From Telopea speciosissima (lineage: Eukaryota; Streptophyta; Magnoliopsida; Proteales; Proteaceae): DNA of 64,000 nucleotides. Below are positions 45,270 through 57,299 of this stretch, in pieces (the first letter of the stretch is position 1; every line of letters begins with the position of its first letter). The stretch lies in contig NC_057919.1 in assembly GCF_018873765.1 (NCBI RefSeq), forward strand, positions 39,416,985-39,480,984, given 5' to 3'. Made by a program: the position numbers and the translations under genes. A model generated the notes under the pieces. The model searched no databases and was not told the DNA's origin. It saw only the letters and a program-made list of their open reading frames with translations.

Positions 45270-45827
45270 GAAATATACCTTATACGTGACGGAAAGTGTG
45301 AGAGGGCTAGAGAGAGAGAGAGCCGGAGAAGATGGGAACTGGGGAAGAGAAGTTAAGAAAGCAGAGAGAAATGGATAGATAGATAGAACGGCCTCGAGGT
45401 GGGGACCATCATATAGTAAGTGGTGGGACTCATTTTCCTTATGTTTCATTTTTTTCTAAATTTGGACAACAAATAGAAACTTTCTCAGTCTGTTTAAGAA
45501 ATGATCCAGTGCATTTTGATGCTCATGTGTAACCCTAATATATGGATTTATATGGATGCATTCTCAATCCTATCAATCAGGGTCAGGGTCAGGGTCAGGG
45601 TCAAGAAAAGGTCAATCAGGGCCAACCCAATCCTGCTTGACCCTATCAGGGTCAATCAGGGTCGGGTCGGGTCAGGGAAAACCCTGGCAGGGTCGGACCG
45701 GGTTGAGGGTTTCTTTGGCCCTGCCAGGGTTGGGTTGGGTTAGGGTTTAGATTAAGGCCCCTAGGGTTGGGTTAGGATTTAGGGCAGGCCCGGCCCAACC
45801 CAACCCATTGATACCCCTAGCCATCAT

Positions 45828-46686
45828 GGTTGTTTCCTATGCAGCAACTTGCTAGGCAGCTCTTCGTTAGTTGGATGGGTGTCGAGTGACGTAAGCATGT
45901 CTACAATGTGACCCTTGTTCTCAGAGTCGCCTACTTCCCTCTTTGTTCTGTTACTCTAATTCATGTCCTGTTGTATTTTATACTATGAAGTTTCAAAATA
46001 ACTCTGTATGTTTTCAGTTGTATCCGAGGTTGATCAGGTTTAACCGATGTTGACTTTTTCCGTTGTGCCTCTTGAAGGGACATCCCTTGGGAAGGGTATT
46101 TCCAAGGGGTCCTTCACCGTTATACATAGAGGATGTTTTTTGGACACTTTGTAGTGATGATGAATTACAAGTGTTGTTACACACTTTCTCTTGTATTCAA
46201 TTTCTCTCAAGTTTTCTTTTTAGTTTTTATTGTTTTGAGCGGTCTTGTTATTACCTGAACACAACCCGAATGTGTCTCGACGAGGCTCAGCCAGTTTGCG
46301 AGTGCAATGAATACTGGAGGGGCCAAAGGCTATTTTATCTTGGAGGCTAATTCGCAAGAACTCGACTCGCACCATAGGGGGCTTCTACAGCATAAGCATA
46401 GTGTCCATTGACACGATTCAACCCCCTAAGTTTCTCAACATAATTCTTGGTTCGTGACATTATATTTGGTGCTTGAGTTGTTGACAGCAACTTTGGTTTG
46501 TCTACAAAACAGATAAGTAATATTGTATTTTCATGTATGATTTGGATGATTTATTTCCAACAATCTTAAGACTTGCAATTCTATTTTATCATTTGACAAA
46601 CCTGTTAAAGGTTACTTGATACTGGAAAGACTTGTTCTTTCATAATCTCAAACCATATATGTGAATATATGATATTTATGTTGAAT

Positions 46687-46688
<2 letters not shown>
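45828..46688. other. Possible LTR remnant, otherwise unassigned
   Basis: CGTGACATTATATTTGGTGC at about 46453-46472 resembles the junction between a gypsy LTR end and its primer-binding site (TTTGGTGCC type). Sequence before it has LTR-like composition, but no partner or coding region is visible. Confidence 0.25.

Positions 46689-46768
<80 letters not shown>
46689..46768. repeat. (AG)40 microsatellite
   Basis: Eighty bases of uninterrupted AG dinucleotides. The poly-Leu/Ser open frames read from it are artefacts. Confidence 0.97.
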
Positions 46769-46771
<3 letters not shown>

Positions 46772-47616
46772 TAAGGTAAGGACATGAAAGGTGATAATAG
46801 ATAATACCGAACACTGATGAAAGCTTGAAGCACAAGAAACACGTTCTGTCCAAGACTCGCATGTCACGTGCAAGGTGGCTAAACCGGTATAAACACTTCA
46901 GCAGAGATGGTTAAAGAGAATCTTGAAGGCGATAGGAATGATAACCGTAATCCACGTATGGAAAGATTCTTAATTACTAAAAAATAGGAGAAGATCACTC
47001 CTCCACAGAGTATCCTAAACCAAGAACGACTTAATCTCTTAACAAGGAAGGAAACCTATCGGGAAGATCTTTGTAAAGGGGATTGTGATGAAACTTGCAT
47101 AAATAGAGGCCATTGAACCCCAGATTAGAGGGATCAATCAATTGAAAAATCAAGAAAGTTTCTAGAGAGTTCTTTGTTTCCATTACTAGTTTCAGTGTTG
47201 CAGAGAGGGAAATCTCATAGTGGAATAGTATCTTTCCTTATACAACAGATATCATAACCATTATAGTGCTTCTGTTGATAATTATTATTGATTCTTAGGG
47301 ATAAAGGATCACAGTGTTAGTAATTCTTTTTCCTTATGTAACATATATGCATTGACCCAAAAGAGTGAAAGGTAATATATCAAGTGGAATATAATTATTT
47401 TGCTCCTGCCCGATCGTGGCTTAAATTACATGATTAGCTACTTTTGGGTTTTCATTTACAAAACTGTCCACTATATGTTTGAGTTAACCAAAATAGACAA
47501 AAACAAGTTAAGGTTTACAAAACTGGACAAAATAGTCTCTCCCTCCCTCACTTTTTTAGACATTTTTACCCCTGCCATTGCCTTCTCGCTCAGGCATCAG
47601 TTCCACCTGATTTTTT
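46769..47616. other. Spacer, nothing recognised
   Basis: No domain-bearing frame and no repeat boundary seen. Confidence 0.4.
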
Positions 47617-47793
47617 TCGTCTACGGTTCCCTGACCGGTGTGGTTCCCTAACCGGTGCGGTTCCCTAGTGCCTCTCACAAGAGGAGGGTGAACCCCACCT
47701 GGGCAGAGTGTTTGGTCAGGTGCCCCGGGTGAGTCCCACCCCCCTCTTGTGAGAGGCACTAGGGAACCGCACCGATCAGGGAACCGTAGACGA
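47617..47793. repeat. Long-stem hairpin, MITE-like
   Basis: TCGTCTACGGTTCCCTGACC ... TAGTGCCTCTCACAAGAGG on the left is the reverse complement of CCTCTTGTGAGAGGCACTA ... AGGGAACCGTAGACGA on the right. The left arm also holds an 18 bp internal duplication (GGTTCCCTAACCGGTGC). The stem is about 60 bp and the loop about 45 bp. No clear target duplication. Confidence 0.75.
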
Positions 47794-50700
47794 TAATGAT
47801 TCCAGTTCACCTTGGGTTACATCTTTTAGAAGTAAGCTTCATATCTGCCGATTCAGACTATCTAACATCGTTCCAAGACCAACTGTTTTTATTAAGTTCA
47901 TGTGCCAAGTGAAACCATTGTATTACCTTGTAGATTGTGCATTCGTAGGTTGAGGTTTTACATCCTGAGCATTAGGATGGATCACTTTGGTTTAAAATGG
48001 ACTCTTTCCAAGTGTTGCCTTTTTTTCACTTTGGTTTGAAAAACTGTTGTAGCCACTTCCAAGGGACATGATCTTTGAGATAGGTCTTGAATATTTTGTT
48101 TACGGTCATAATGGACAGCATTAGCTCAATTATAATTTTTTTTAATCTATTTGTGGATCAAGTGTATAGTGAAAGCCCATTCATTGGTTTAGTATAAATA
48201 TATTTTTTAATTTGAAGGTTTGGGTTGAGTTGCACTTTGATTCTCGATTATTCTTTAAAGGCCATTTTGAACTATTTCTTTGTACATGACATATGGTCAT
48301 TGATCATGTTGTATGTTTCATGATTTGATAGTAATAATTTTGGATTTGGTAGAATGTATTATGAGAACATAGCACAAGTTTTTGACATCTAAGAGTTGTG
48401 TGTTTGTGAGGCTAGTGACATGACTGGGGATCGCTACGTGTTCTCCATCTCATCCTTCTTTTGGGGAGACGAGAGAGGTGAATTGTATGTAGAAGTCACC
48501 ACCTAGTGGAGGGTCTAGGACCCAATATTGTTATGTAATGACTCTCACGCAATGCCTTTTTGGGGACTAATTGGTTCATTGGTCTGGGTACGGGTCTGGG
48601 AAAGGTATTAAGCACCCTAGTTTGCCCGGATTTGCCGGTATTTCTATTACTTGGTAGGATAGGATTAAAACATGCTTTTGGGTGAGAAATATAATATGCA
48701 GGGGGGGTGAAAGTAAAAATACAAGGAGGAGAGGAGGGACGTACTTGGAGGTTCACCTGCATGGCAAGAGTTAGTATACATAAAGTAAAAAACAAACTCT
48801 GTGAAACCTATAGCATCTAAGCATAATCAACACCAAACTAAGCATGAGGGACGATGGGTGCATGAAAATAAGGGAATGGTAAAAGTACAATGGGACAGCT
48901 AAAGCCTACTTTATAGGCATGGCATGGAGAAAATATTAAACATGGGAACATGGAAACTTAATATATGTAGTAGCATGATATTGAGCATTCAAAACTAAAA
49001 CTAAGGATGCATGAGAAGAGTATGTAAGGCGCATGAATGCATGTAAAACTCATAACATGAATGAAAGTGGGGGAAGTCTTAGACTACAGGGGATAGGGAT
49101 TATAGATTAATGCATGCATGCAAGTGAAATACAACAAGAGGGGACATGCGATCACCATCTAGAGAGATGGGATCACACTCCACCAGGAGATGCAAACGAA
49201 TAATAAAAATAAGCAAATTGGTCAAAAATACAAGAAGCAAGTAAGATCTTACCTATTTGAAAGTAATTCAAGACTAGAGATGTGGAAGTTTTCCTTTTGT
49301 GACTTAGGAGATTTGTATTTGGAGCAAGTCTCGTCCCTTGTAATGACTTTTCTTGTCTCTTTGTAAGCGACACTTCATTGTCAAGCACCAAAATCACCAA
49401 GATTGATGACTCTAAGCTATGATCTTGAAGACTCAAGTATGTACTCAAGAGGCAATGGCTATGAAAGCAACGGACTAAGGGCCAATGAAGGGAGGGACCA
49501 AAGACCAAGGGCCAAGGAAAAGTTGAGTACAGAACTGAACTATGGACCTAGCAAGGACCAATTCAGTAGTCAGGGGATCCTCTTCAACGTGAGAGGAGGT
49601 GAATTTATAGATGTAGAGGGGTTCGTGCACTCCCAAATTCATGTAAGGATGCTGGGTTTGATCCAGATCGTCGATGACGCATCAGAATGGGTGTCTTTAC
49701 ATCGACAGCGGGTGTTTGGTAAAAGTAATGTCCAATGGGCTGCGTGAAACTGGATTATTGCCAAAGGGGGAGTTTCTTTAGGCCTAAAGAAGCCAAAATA
49801 TGCAACAACTTACCAAAATTAGACTTGATTGCAAAAAGAATCAAAATCAGATCTAAACATTGCAAGTTTGTGCTTCTCCAATTTGCATAGGATCGACATT
49901 GAACTAGGGTCAAGTCGACATCGAGGAGGGGTTAGGTCGACATCAGGTGGCTATCGATGAACAGATCTTGACATCAAGAGAATGGCTTTGGGTGTTGGTG
50001 CAAAATTTTTGAATGTCGAAGTGGGCCAAACAATAGGAATGCTCTGCTCGACATTGGGTGGATATGGCTCGATGTCAACTCGGGGTCTTTGAGTATCGAC
50101 CTAGGCTTCGGTGTCGACAAGGAGGATTTGGGCTATTTGGACCAAGTTCTGTGCTGGGCCAAACTGGTTCCAAATGGTCTAGGTCAGGGCTAACCTTTCT
50201 AGGGGATCTTGGAGGGCTTGGAGGCTCTAATTTTGGACTCCGACAAGGGATTTTGACGATCAATAAACGAACTCGGGCAGTGCACACTTGTGCTAATCTA
50301 TCGATACACCGACTTTATGCCTTGGAGGTTGCTCATCATCGTCATAGGAAACCTTTGGGGGAAGACAAAATGAGGTGTCTATAGAATGCTCTTCTTTGAC
50401 TGAGATTATGGAACAATTGAAAGTCAAAAAAGTGATTTTTTCCAAACACTTTGAATTGTCGGATTGAGCAAAAAGTCGTCAGTGTCTTACTTAGGGACAC
50501 TGGAGCATGGGGGATAGAGCCGTACCTACGTAGGTGGCTCCATCAGGTGAGCTAGTAGTAATGTCAGAGCAGCCAATAGTATAGGCTACGTTGGCTGCCG
50601 ACGAGACTGCCGATAGTGTGGACTCTTTCGTCAGGGTTGTAAACAGTATTTGCCATGGTACAAGCGTACTAAAAAATATTATTGTTAATAGGGCACAGTG

Positions 50701-51000
50701 AAATTGAAGTCGCCAATAGTACGAGCGCTCTGGATAATTCGCCGTTGTCTAGGCGTGCATAGGGGTGATTTTGTAAATTATCGTGAGCAGTTGTACAACT
50801 CTTGCCATGGTTTGGGGCAAACGGGGATTTACATTGTAGGGGTATGCATAGTATGGTGATTGAAATCCCAAGTTGGCAATCGCCGATTATGCGGGCGTGA
50901 TTGGAGATTGAGAATCTCTCTTGTGTACACATGCAAGGTATGTATTGGCGTGCCAAATGTGCCAAGTCACTATGGGGGTGGACCCACCAATTTAAATTTG
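47794..51000. other. Repeat-like spacer left of the PMD gene
   Basis: From about 49,880 the motif TCGACATCGAG/CTCGATGTCGA recurs, for example GGCTCGATGTCAACTCGGGG at 50070. A diverged direct match lies at about 55119 (GGTTCGATGTTGACTCGTGG). These may be the ends of the larger element that carries the PMD gene. No gene is recognised here. Confidence 0.35.
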
Positions 51001-51299
51001 GAATCTGGCAGAAAAATGTAAAAGTTGACATTGAAAATGTCTTCTTCGACATTTAAAACCCGAGTTGACATTGACCTGTGCACATCGATAATGCATCGAT
51101 GTCGAGGGATGCCCTGTTCGATATCGAGTTTGCACGATTTCAGCTTTTATGAATACGAAGAGTCTCCTTCCATTTTCATTTCTCTTCTTACCATTTTCAA
51201 GTGCTTAGGGTTTCCAAAAGGATTTTTGACCATTTGAGGTCGTGAGAGACCAGTTGTGGATCAAAATTTTCATTCATGGGCTTGAATTGATTGTGTCTT

Positions 51300-54200
51300 C
51301 CACCTCTACATTTCCATCTGTGTAGAATTTCAAAGAGAGGCCTTTCTTGTGAGTTTTTTCCTTGCTCTTCTCTTGTTCTTCTACCTTCTTTCCAGCCCTT
51401 TCGGGGGGTACACCTCCTCCCAAGAGGCCGCGGAGCCAAGGGATTGTGATAGGGAGGGACATGACTCCTCTCACCGTTCGGAGATCGAACATGACGAGGA
51501 TGTGTTGAGCGACTACGAGGAGACGACTAGGGCTCCACGGTACGAGAGTCATCTCCTTCATGAAACTGCTGCGCATATCTGCAATAATGCATGGAAGCTG
51601 CCCAAGGTAAGTTTCTAATTCCCTTGCTTGAATTTTGTGTTCGACGCTATGTTCGTAGGCTTGTTTGCATGGTTTGATACTATTCTTGCTAGAACTTGTT
51701 CTTGTGTAAGGTTTGCTTTCTACTGGAGATGATTGTTTTATTGTATGTATGCCTAGAATGTGAATCTTTATATTGTTCTTGTATGCTGTGTAGACCCTGT
51801 GTTGATTTTGTTGGTGACCCCCTGCTTGTAATGTCATGGATTCTAGATTCTATAGAGAATTTCCATGTGTCAATCAATTTTTTCCCTGGGGATAAAATTG
51901 TGAATCTATGCTAGTCGATCAATTAGAGAATTACCAATTGTATGTCTGCTCTGTGTCTTGGTAATTTATGAAATCAATCGCCTCTTGAGTCTTTGGGGTC
52001 CACTAGGGAATGATTATTTCTTAGCTTAGGTTCGTTTTTGGATTTCTTTGTGTATACAACAATCCATTATTGGAACCTATGCTCAATGCCCGACTTGTAT
52101 GGTTTTTGAAATATATTGCCTTGTAACATTTCTTATGGGGATTTTATGCTTCCGTTCATGGTTTATTGATTCCTATCACTTGACTTGCTTGTTGTGTTCA
52201 TGTTTGTATTTTGCCTTGTCTGTGTCTGTACCCACCATATCTCTTTTGGCTAGGGTGTTATGATAATCCTGGGGGTTGATGAATTATTGGCCTTCCTTGA
52301 ATTTGGACTCTGATTGGGGAATGGTCATTGCTTGGGTATAGATTCAGTTTTTTGGATTTCCATATGTGCATATGAGTAACCCATTTTGAAATCATTGTAT
52401 GTCATTTTGTACTTGCATTTTTGGATGCCTGAGATTTATGCCTGGCTCACTTGGTTTTCTAGATTTGATTCTTAGAATTATTTTATCTTATTGTGAAGAA
52501 CCCCGTGACCTATCACAAATATGGGTCACCGAAGATTGTTCTGAGCTGGTAAGGTAGCTTTGTAGCACTATCCGGCGACGAGTGGTGGCTATCAACTTCG
52601 AGGACTTGGCTCTTCTTCAGGCCAGACCCTTCGATACGTCACTGACCTAGGCTCTGATGGAGAGGTGGCGGCCTATCACCCATACCTTCCATTTGCCCAT
52701 GGGTGAGATGGCCATCAGCCCCACTATGTTATTTCCTTTTTATTGGCCTGTCTTTTGGCGGTAATGTAGTGACTGGTCGTCCCGACGAGTGGGAATTTAT
52801 GGAGGACTTGAAGAAGCAGCTCGACTCTTGCCCTCTAGAGTTGATGGTAGTAGTGCAGTGATTCCGTTGCGAGTAGGATGGGAAGACTATAACTGACTCC
52901 TCTAGCCGAGAGGATATTGACCAGCAGACAAGGTGTTTCCTCTTGTATCTGTTGGGGAACATGATATTCAGTAGTAGTGGTATGAGGGTACACATCTCCT
53001 TGGTGTGGTATCTTCGCGATCTGTCAAGGGTGAAGACCTTCGATTGAGCTAGGGCGGCATACGCCCATATGTTGTGGACTCTTGATTCCTCGACGCACCC
53101 AATGCGTCCACCCAATGCGTCAGCGACACCTGGTTTGTACCAGAGGTAATTTCTTTCTTCTTTTGCATTTTGTATTTGCTTGCTTTGATTTGTACTTGAT
53201 ATGACATTCTCTTGCCTTAATTACAGTGCTGGTGCTATGATGACTTGGGGGTGTGTGCTCCCAGGTTGAGGACTCGGGGTGAGACTTTCTTCCCAAGGGC
53301 AAGGATGTGGCTATCCGATAACACCCACCCTAAGGAAAGGGTGGTCCTAGTGTCCGTTGTGAGGGAGATGTTGAACCGGCTCTCTCCTCAGGAGGTAATA
53401 CTTTCTTTTTACTCTTTTCCATTATTTTTCTTTCTTTGTCTAATATTTTACCCTTGGTACTATCCTTCACTCTGTTTGCATGGTAGGTGGTGTAGCAACC
53501 CTTTGCCACACTCAAGCTAGCAATGCAGGCCCAACTGGAGGCTGCCAGGAGACTTGTACCTCGATGCATGGTCTTTGCCGGTCCTTCTGGGTACGCTTAG
53601 TACCTGGGTGATAGGGCCTATAGGAAATGGCCCAATGTCGAGAGCCCTTGCATCCCTAGGCGGCCTCCCCATTTTTTGATGGAGCCAAAGAGGCTCTCAA
53701 AGATGGAGATGAACAGGCATATGAAAGGTGTTGACCCATGGCCCTTCATGGAGGAGAACTCGTGGGGGCGCTACCACAAGTACAAGATGAAGGAGCTGGT
53801 GTGTCTTCGCCTGACCCCTTTCGATCCTCGGGTGAGTCTCTTTTAGTCTTTGATCTCTTCCACTTTGAATTTCCAATTTGCTTTTTGGTTATCTGACTTG
53901 CTTGTTTATGTGCAGGCTCCTACTAGCGCAAAGCCATATGAGTCTGAGAACGCTTCCACTGCTACTGCTTAGACCCGGGAGACTTCCTTCGGGTCTCCTC
54001 CTATGTTGACACCTCCTCCGACTGGTGATGCTACCCCCTTGATCATCGGCTGTGCCTTTGTCTGCTTGGGCAAGGAGGTACCCATTCCTCATCCTTCATC
54101 AATCATAGTCGGTTATCCGTGCGGGTATGACTTCATAAGTGTGCCGACTTTGTTCATTATTTTACTTTCTTTTCTCTTATAGCGGCTAACCATCAATTTA

Positions 54201-54680
54201 TGTTGCAGTTCCCCAGCTATAGGTACGACGACCTGTTGGGGATGGTTGCCAGACTGAAGGAGCTTTCAGCATCCTTAAGTGAGCGAGTGGCTCAGCTAGT
54301 AAGTAGATTGCTCATTTGTGTCGCTTCCTATAGGGATAGTACATAGAAAAATAAATGATGCTGATGCTTGGTATGCAATGCAGGAGGGCAACGTCTTGGG
54401 GTACGAGGTGATGGCCAACCGTCTTTAGAAGGAGAGGGATGAGGCCCTAGCTGCTGCCCAACCTACCCCATCTGCGGAGGTTCTAGTGCCACAGTCTCCC
54501 ACTGATGATGTGGTCGATCAAGGTGGCGACAATGTTGAGGGACTGGAGGAGAGCAAGAGCAAGGAGGAAGAGGATGATGAGGATGAGAATGGGCCCGAGG
54601 AAGAGGGTGACGGGGAGCAGTATATCTCATTTTTGGTTATTTTTTTTTCAATTGGTTGTAAGGATGGATGGGCAATTTAG
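51300..54680 (+). pseudogene. Plant mobile domain (PMD, aminotransferase-like) gene, decayed
   Basis: The peptide WRPITHTFHLPMGEMAIS (about 52,655) is the PMD signature. It continues as VTGRPDEWEFMEDLKKQL, FLLYLLGNMIFSSSGMRVHI, LVWYLRDLSRVKTFD and ARAAYAHMLWTLD, across in-frame stops and shifts. Plausible exons follow: 53227-53394, 53487-53831 and from 53916, each with AG/GT borders. They encode YDDLGVCAPRLRTRGETFF and RPPHFLMEPKRLSKMEMNRH. A likely first exon ends at 51605 (CCCAAG|GTAAGT). An acidic tail is read at about 54,530-54,620. PMD genes occur as MAIL-type host genes and inside transposons. The flanking repeats favour a transposon-borne copy. Confidence 0.65.
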
Positions 54681-55300
54681 GGACTTAAAGCTTTGTAATT
54701 TTTTTTGAGTTTTTCAATTCAATGATATTTTTATCCACTTTAGGATTTTTTGATCAATTAAGAGCGTGGTAAGGTCAAAATATGATGTATGAGTGTATGC
54801 GTGGCATGGAATGGTCCATCGTGACCTTAGAGTGTAGGTAGAGGCGTCAGGACGACAGGGACCCACTGGTGCAGTGCAGACTATCTGATAGTGCAAAAAC
54901 TCATTTGGATGGGAAATTACAGTAATTGATATTGAGCTATTATCAATCGACACTAAAATGGGATCCATCAACAATGAGTATGGGTGTTGTCGACGTCGAA
55001 GGGAACTTTTTGAATGTCGATTGAATTTCAATAAATAGGCTCTGTCCAACAGTGAACCATTTGGCATCGACATCGAGTTCAATCCTTGACAATGTCTCGA
55101 TGTCAATGTGACCATGGTTCGATGTTGACTCGTGGTCTCTCACTATCGATCTTGAGTTTCCAATTGTGATTTGTTTCCTTTTCCTATAGTTCAAGCCTTG
55201 AGCTCATGGATCGATTCCATGTTAAGAGATGATCAGGAAGTTTTGGGGAGAAAGCATCGCCAACCACTAGTGGGTATGAAGGCTATGGTGTTATCTTAGG
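54681..55300. other. Right flank of the PMD region
   Basis: Contains direct-repeat relatives of the 49.9-50.1 kb zone (TCGATGT..ACTCG..GTCT). No gene. Confidence 0.35.
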
Positions 55301-55397
55301 ACTTGATTCGAGGTGTTCCTCTTCCAATGACCCTCCTTTTTGCAATAAAAGCAAGGTCCCTTTTCAGTTTTCTTGCTTTTCTAAATTCCCTTAGAAT

Positions 55398-55866
55398 CTA
55401 CCTTAAGGGTCTTACCCTTGTTCCTAGGGTCTCCAGTTCCTGGAATAAATTCCTCAACTTCATGACATGGTCAATCACTGGAGCCCTTGGGGTCAACTTT
55501 GTACTATGGAGAAGCGAGACTAGTTGATGGTAGGCATGTCTATTCTGCCTACCATACAACTCTTTCAGCTCCTCCAGCATATCCTTTGTCAAGGTAAGAT
55601 CCTTGACAGAATCAGCGATAGTCTTATCAATAGAACTCAAAACAAAAAGTCTAGCCTTAGAACTATTCTGCCTGAACAACTCATAGGCTTTTACAAGTTT
55701 AGGGTTCTTATCTTTTAGGTATTCAGACTCATCTTGCTCTAGGATAGACATTAGCCCTTCTACGATCAAGAGCAACTTAATGTTCCTCCTCTAGTCAACG
55801 GTAGTTTGTGCCAAGTTAAAGTGTGGTCTTTGATAAGGTTAGCATAGTTGATTTGGAAAGACATTG
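55398..55866 (-). pseudogene. copia gag (UBN2-type) remnant
   Basis: The minus-strand frame 55775-55398 reads YELFRQNSSKARLFVLSSID, DMLEELKELYGRQN and VIDHVMKLRNLFQELETLG. This is the order of a copia gag polypeptide (UBN2 family). Upstream on the same strand MSFQINYANLIKDHTLTW starts at about 55863, in another frame and after a stop. No LTR or pol is attached here. Confidence 0.7.
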
Positions 55867-56049
55867 TAGCAAATCTACACGATGTACAAAACGACAAATT
55901 AGCATGTTCTAAAACCATTGAAAGGAAGGGGCATTATCAACAGTCACTCACACCTTAAACTTCCCTCCAAGCTTTGGGGTGTGCATTGAAATAAATCAAC
56001 CCTTACACACATGACTCAACCTATCGAAGTTCATCACATACATGTTGGT

Positions 56050-57299
56050 TGAGTGGACTATTCTGTGGGGGTGGCAGGACCAAAAGCTCAATTTTCTAAA
56101 GCTAGGAAAATCATGAAGAGAATAGGCATGGACTTAGTTTGCTCTAATGGCCTAAACTATGGAGAAAACATCTGGATTTTTTGGAAGAGGTCTTTCCAAA
56201 TTAATGTTGTAGATGAGCATCTTCAGTTTTTCACTTTGGAGTGTGTGGACTCCACCAAGCCTTTGAGGTTTTTTATTACATTTGTTCATGGATCTTGTTT
56301 GTTGGCGGATAGGAGAGATATGTGGGAGCGTTTGGAGTTATTTTCTCAAACTTCCTTGCTCCCTTGGGCAATAGGGGGAGACTTCAATGCTGTTTTGTCT
56401 CCTACAAAGAAGGTGGGGGGACGCCCAGAATGTTCATTATCTCTTGAAGAGTTTCGCAGTTCTGTCAATAATGCAGCTCTTATTGATGCAAGGTATATTG
56501 GAAATGTCTTCACTCAGACGAACAAGCAAGAGGGAGCATGTAAATTCATGGCTCAATTAGACCACTTTCTGTTAAATAATGCCTGGTTAACAGCTATCCA
56601 CTCAAGTCAGGTAAGTCACTTAAACCTAGTTTGCTTGGATCATGCTCCCTTATGGTTGAATGTTTCTTTGTTTGGTACTCCCTCTCATCCTTCAAGTTTC
56701 AATAGATGTGGTTGCACCACTTGAATTTTTTTTGTTTTTGTTAATGAACAATGGGAAAGGCCTACGTTTAGATCTCCTTTATATGTGTTACATATAAAAT
56801 TGAAGTCTCTTCACCATGGTCTTTGTACATGGAACAAAGAGGTTTTGGGGAATATTCATCAAAATGTCAAGAATGCTGAGGATGCGGTTAGCAGGGCAGA
56901 AGCATCCTATCATCAGCTCCCTAACCCTCTTTTGAAAGAAGAATTAAACGTGGCCAAAGAAAATCTACAGAAGGTCCTTCTCCAAGAGGAGATTTTTTGG
57001 AGGCAAAAATCTAAGGCAACTTGGCTCAAGGAGGGGGAACGGAACACTAAGTTTTTCCATGATATGGTGAACGTACGAAGGAAGAAAGCCGACATTAATA
57101 AATTAAAAATGAGAGAGGGGATGTGGATAGATGATCCAGAAGAGGTGAAGACTGAAGCCGTTAGACATTTTTCCAATATTGTCCCTTCTTAAGGCAGTTC
57201 TGTGGATGAAGATCTGCTTGATTGTATTCCTCACTTGCTGATTGAAAAAGATAAACTACCCTTTTGCTTTCCTCTTCCTTAGAAGAGGTGAAAGATGCG
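56050..57299 (+). mobile_element. L1-type LINE ORF2: endonuclease and linker, interrupted by Athila
   Basis: The frame 56053-56724 carries the endonuclease motifs GGDFNAVLS (residues 108-116), QLDHFLLNNAW and the catalytic CLDHAPL (194-200). The frame 56785-57192 covers the region between endonuclease and reverse transcriptase (KKATWLKEGERNTKFFH-type). Stops at 56722 and 57190 break it. The sequence stops within LEEVKDA at 57299, where the Athila LTR begins, so the reverse transcriptase half should lie beyond the right window edge. The 5' end is also missing. Confidence 0.85.

Larger units (their letters stand above)
44314..45819. mobile_element. hAT-type transposon carrying host gene fragments (Pack-hAT)
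   Basis: The ends TAGGGGTGTCAAT and ATTGATACCCCTA are inverted with one mismatch. They are flanked by an exact 8 bp duplication GCCATCAT (44306-44313 and 45820-45827). Subterminal zones are rich in CAGGGTC and GGCCC repeats (44340-44490 and 45580-45800), as in hAT elements of the Dart type. The interior has no transposase. Instead it holds pieces of a ribosomal eS7 gene and an R2R3-MYB gene on the minus strand. It is therefore non-autonomous. Confidence 0.85.

Noticed and set aside
44724..45449. A functional 241-residue eS7-like or eS7-MYB fusion protein
   Set aside because: The eS7 part lacks its N-terminus and its middle, the tail is unrelated, the MYB piece is in another frame, and the whole is cargo of a transposon.
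46605..46873. Leu/Ser-repeat membrane-like proteins on the minus strand
   Set aside because: Translations of the (AG)40 microsatellite in several frames.
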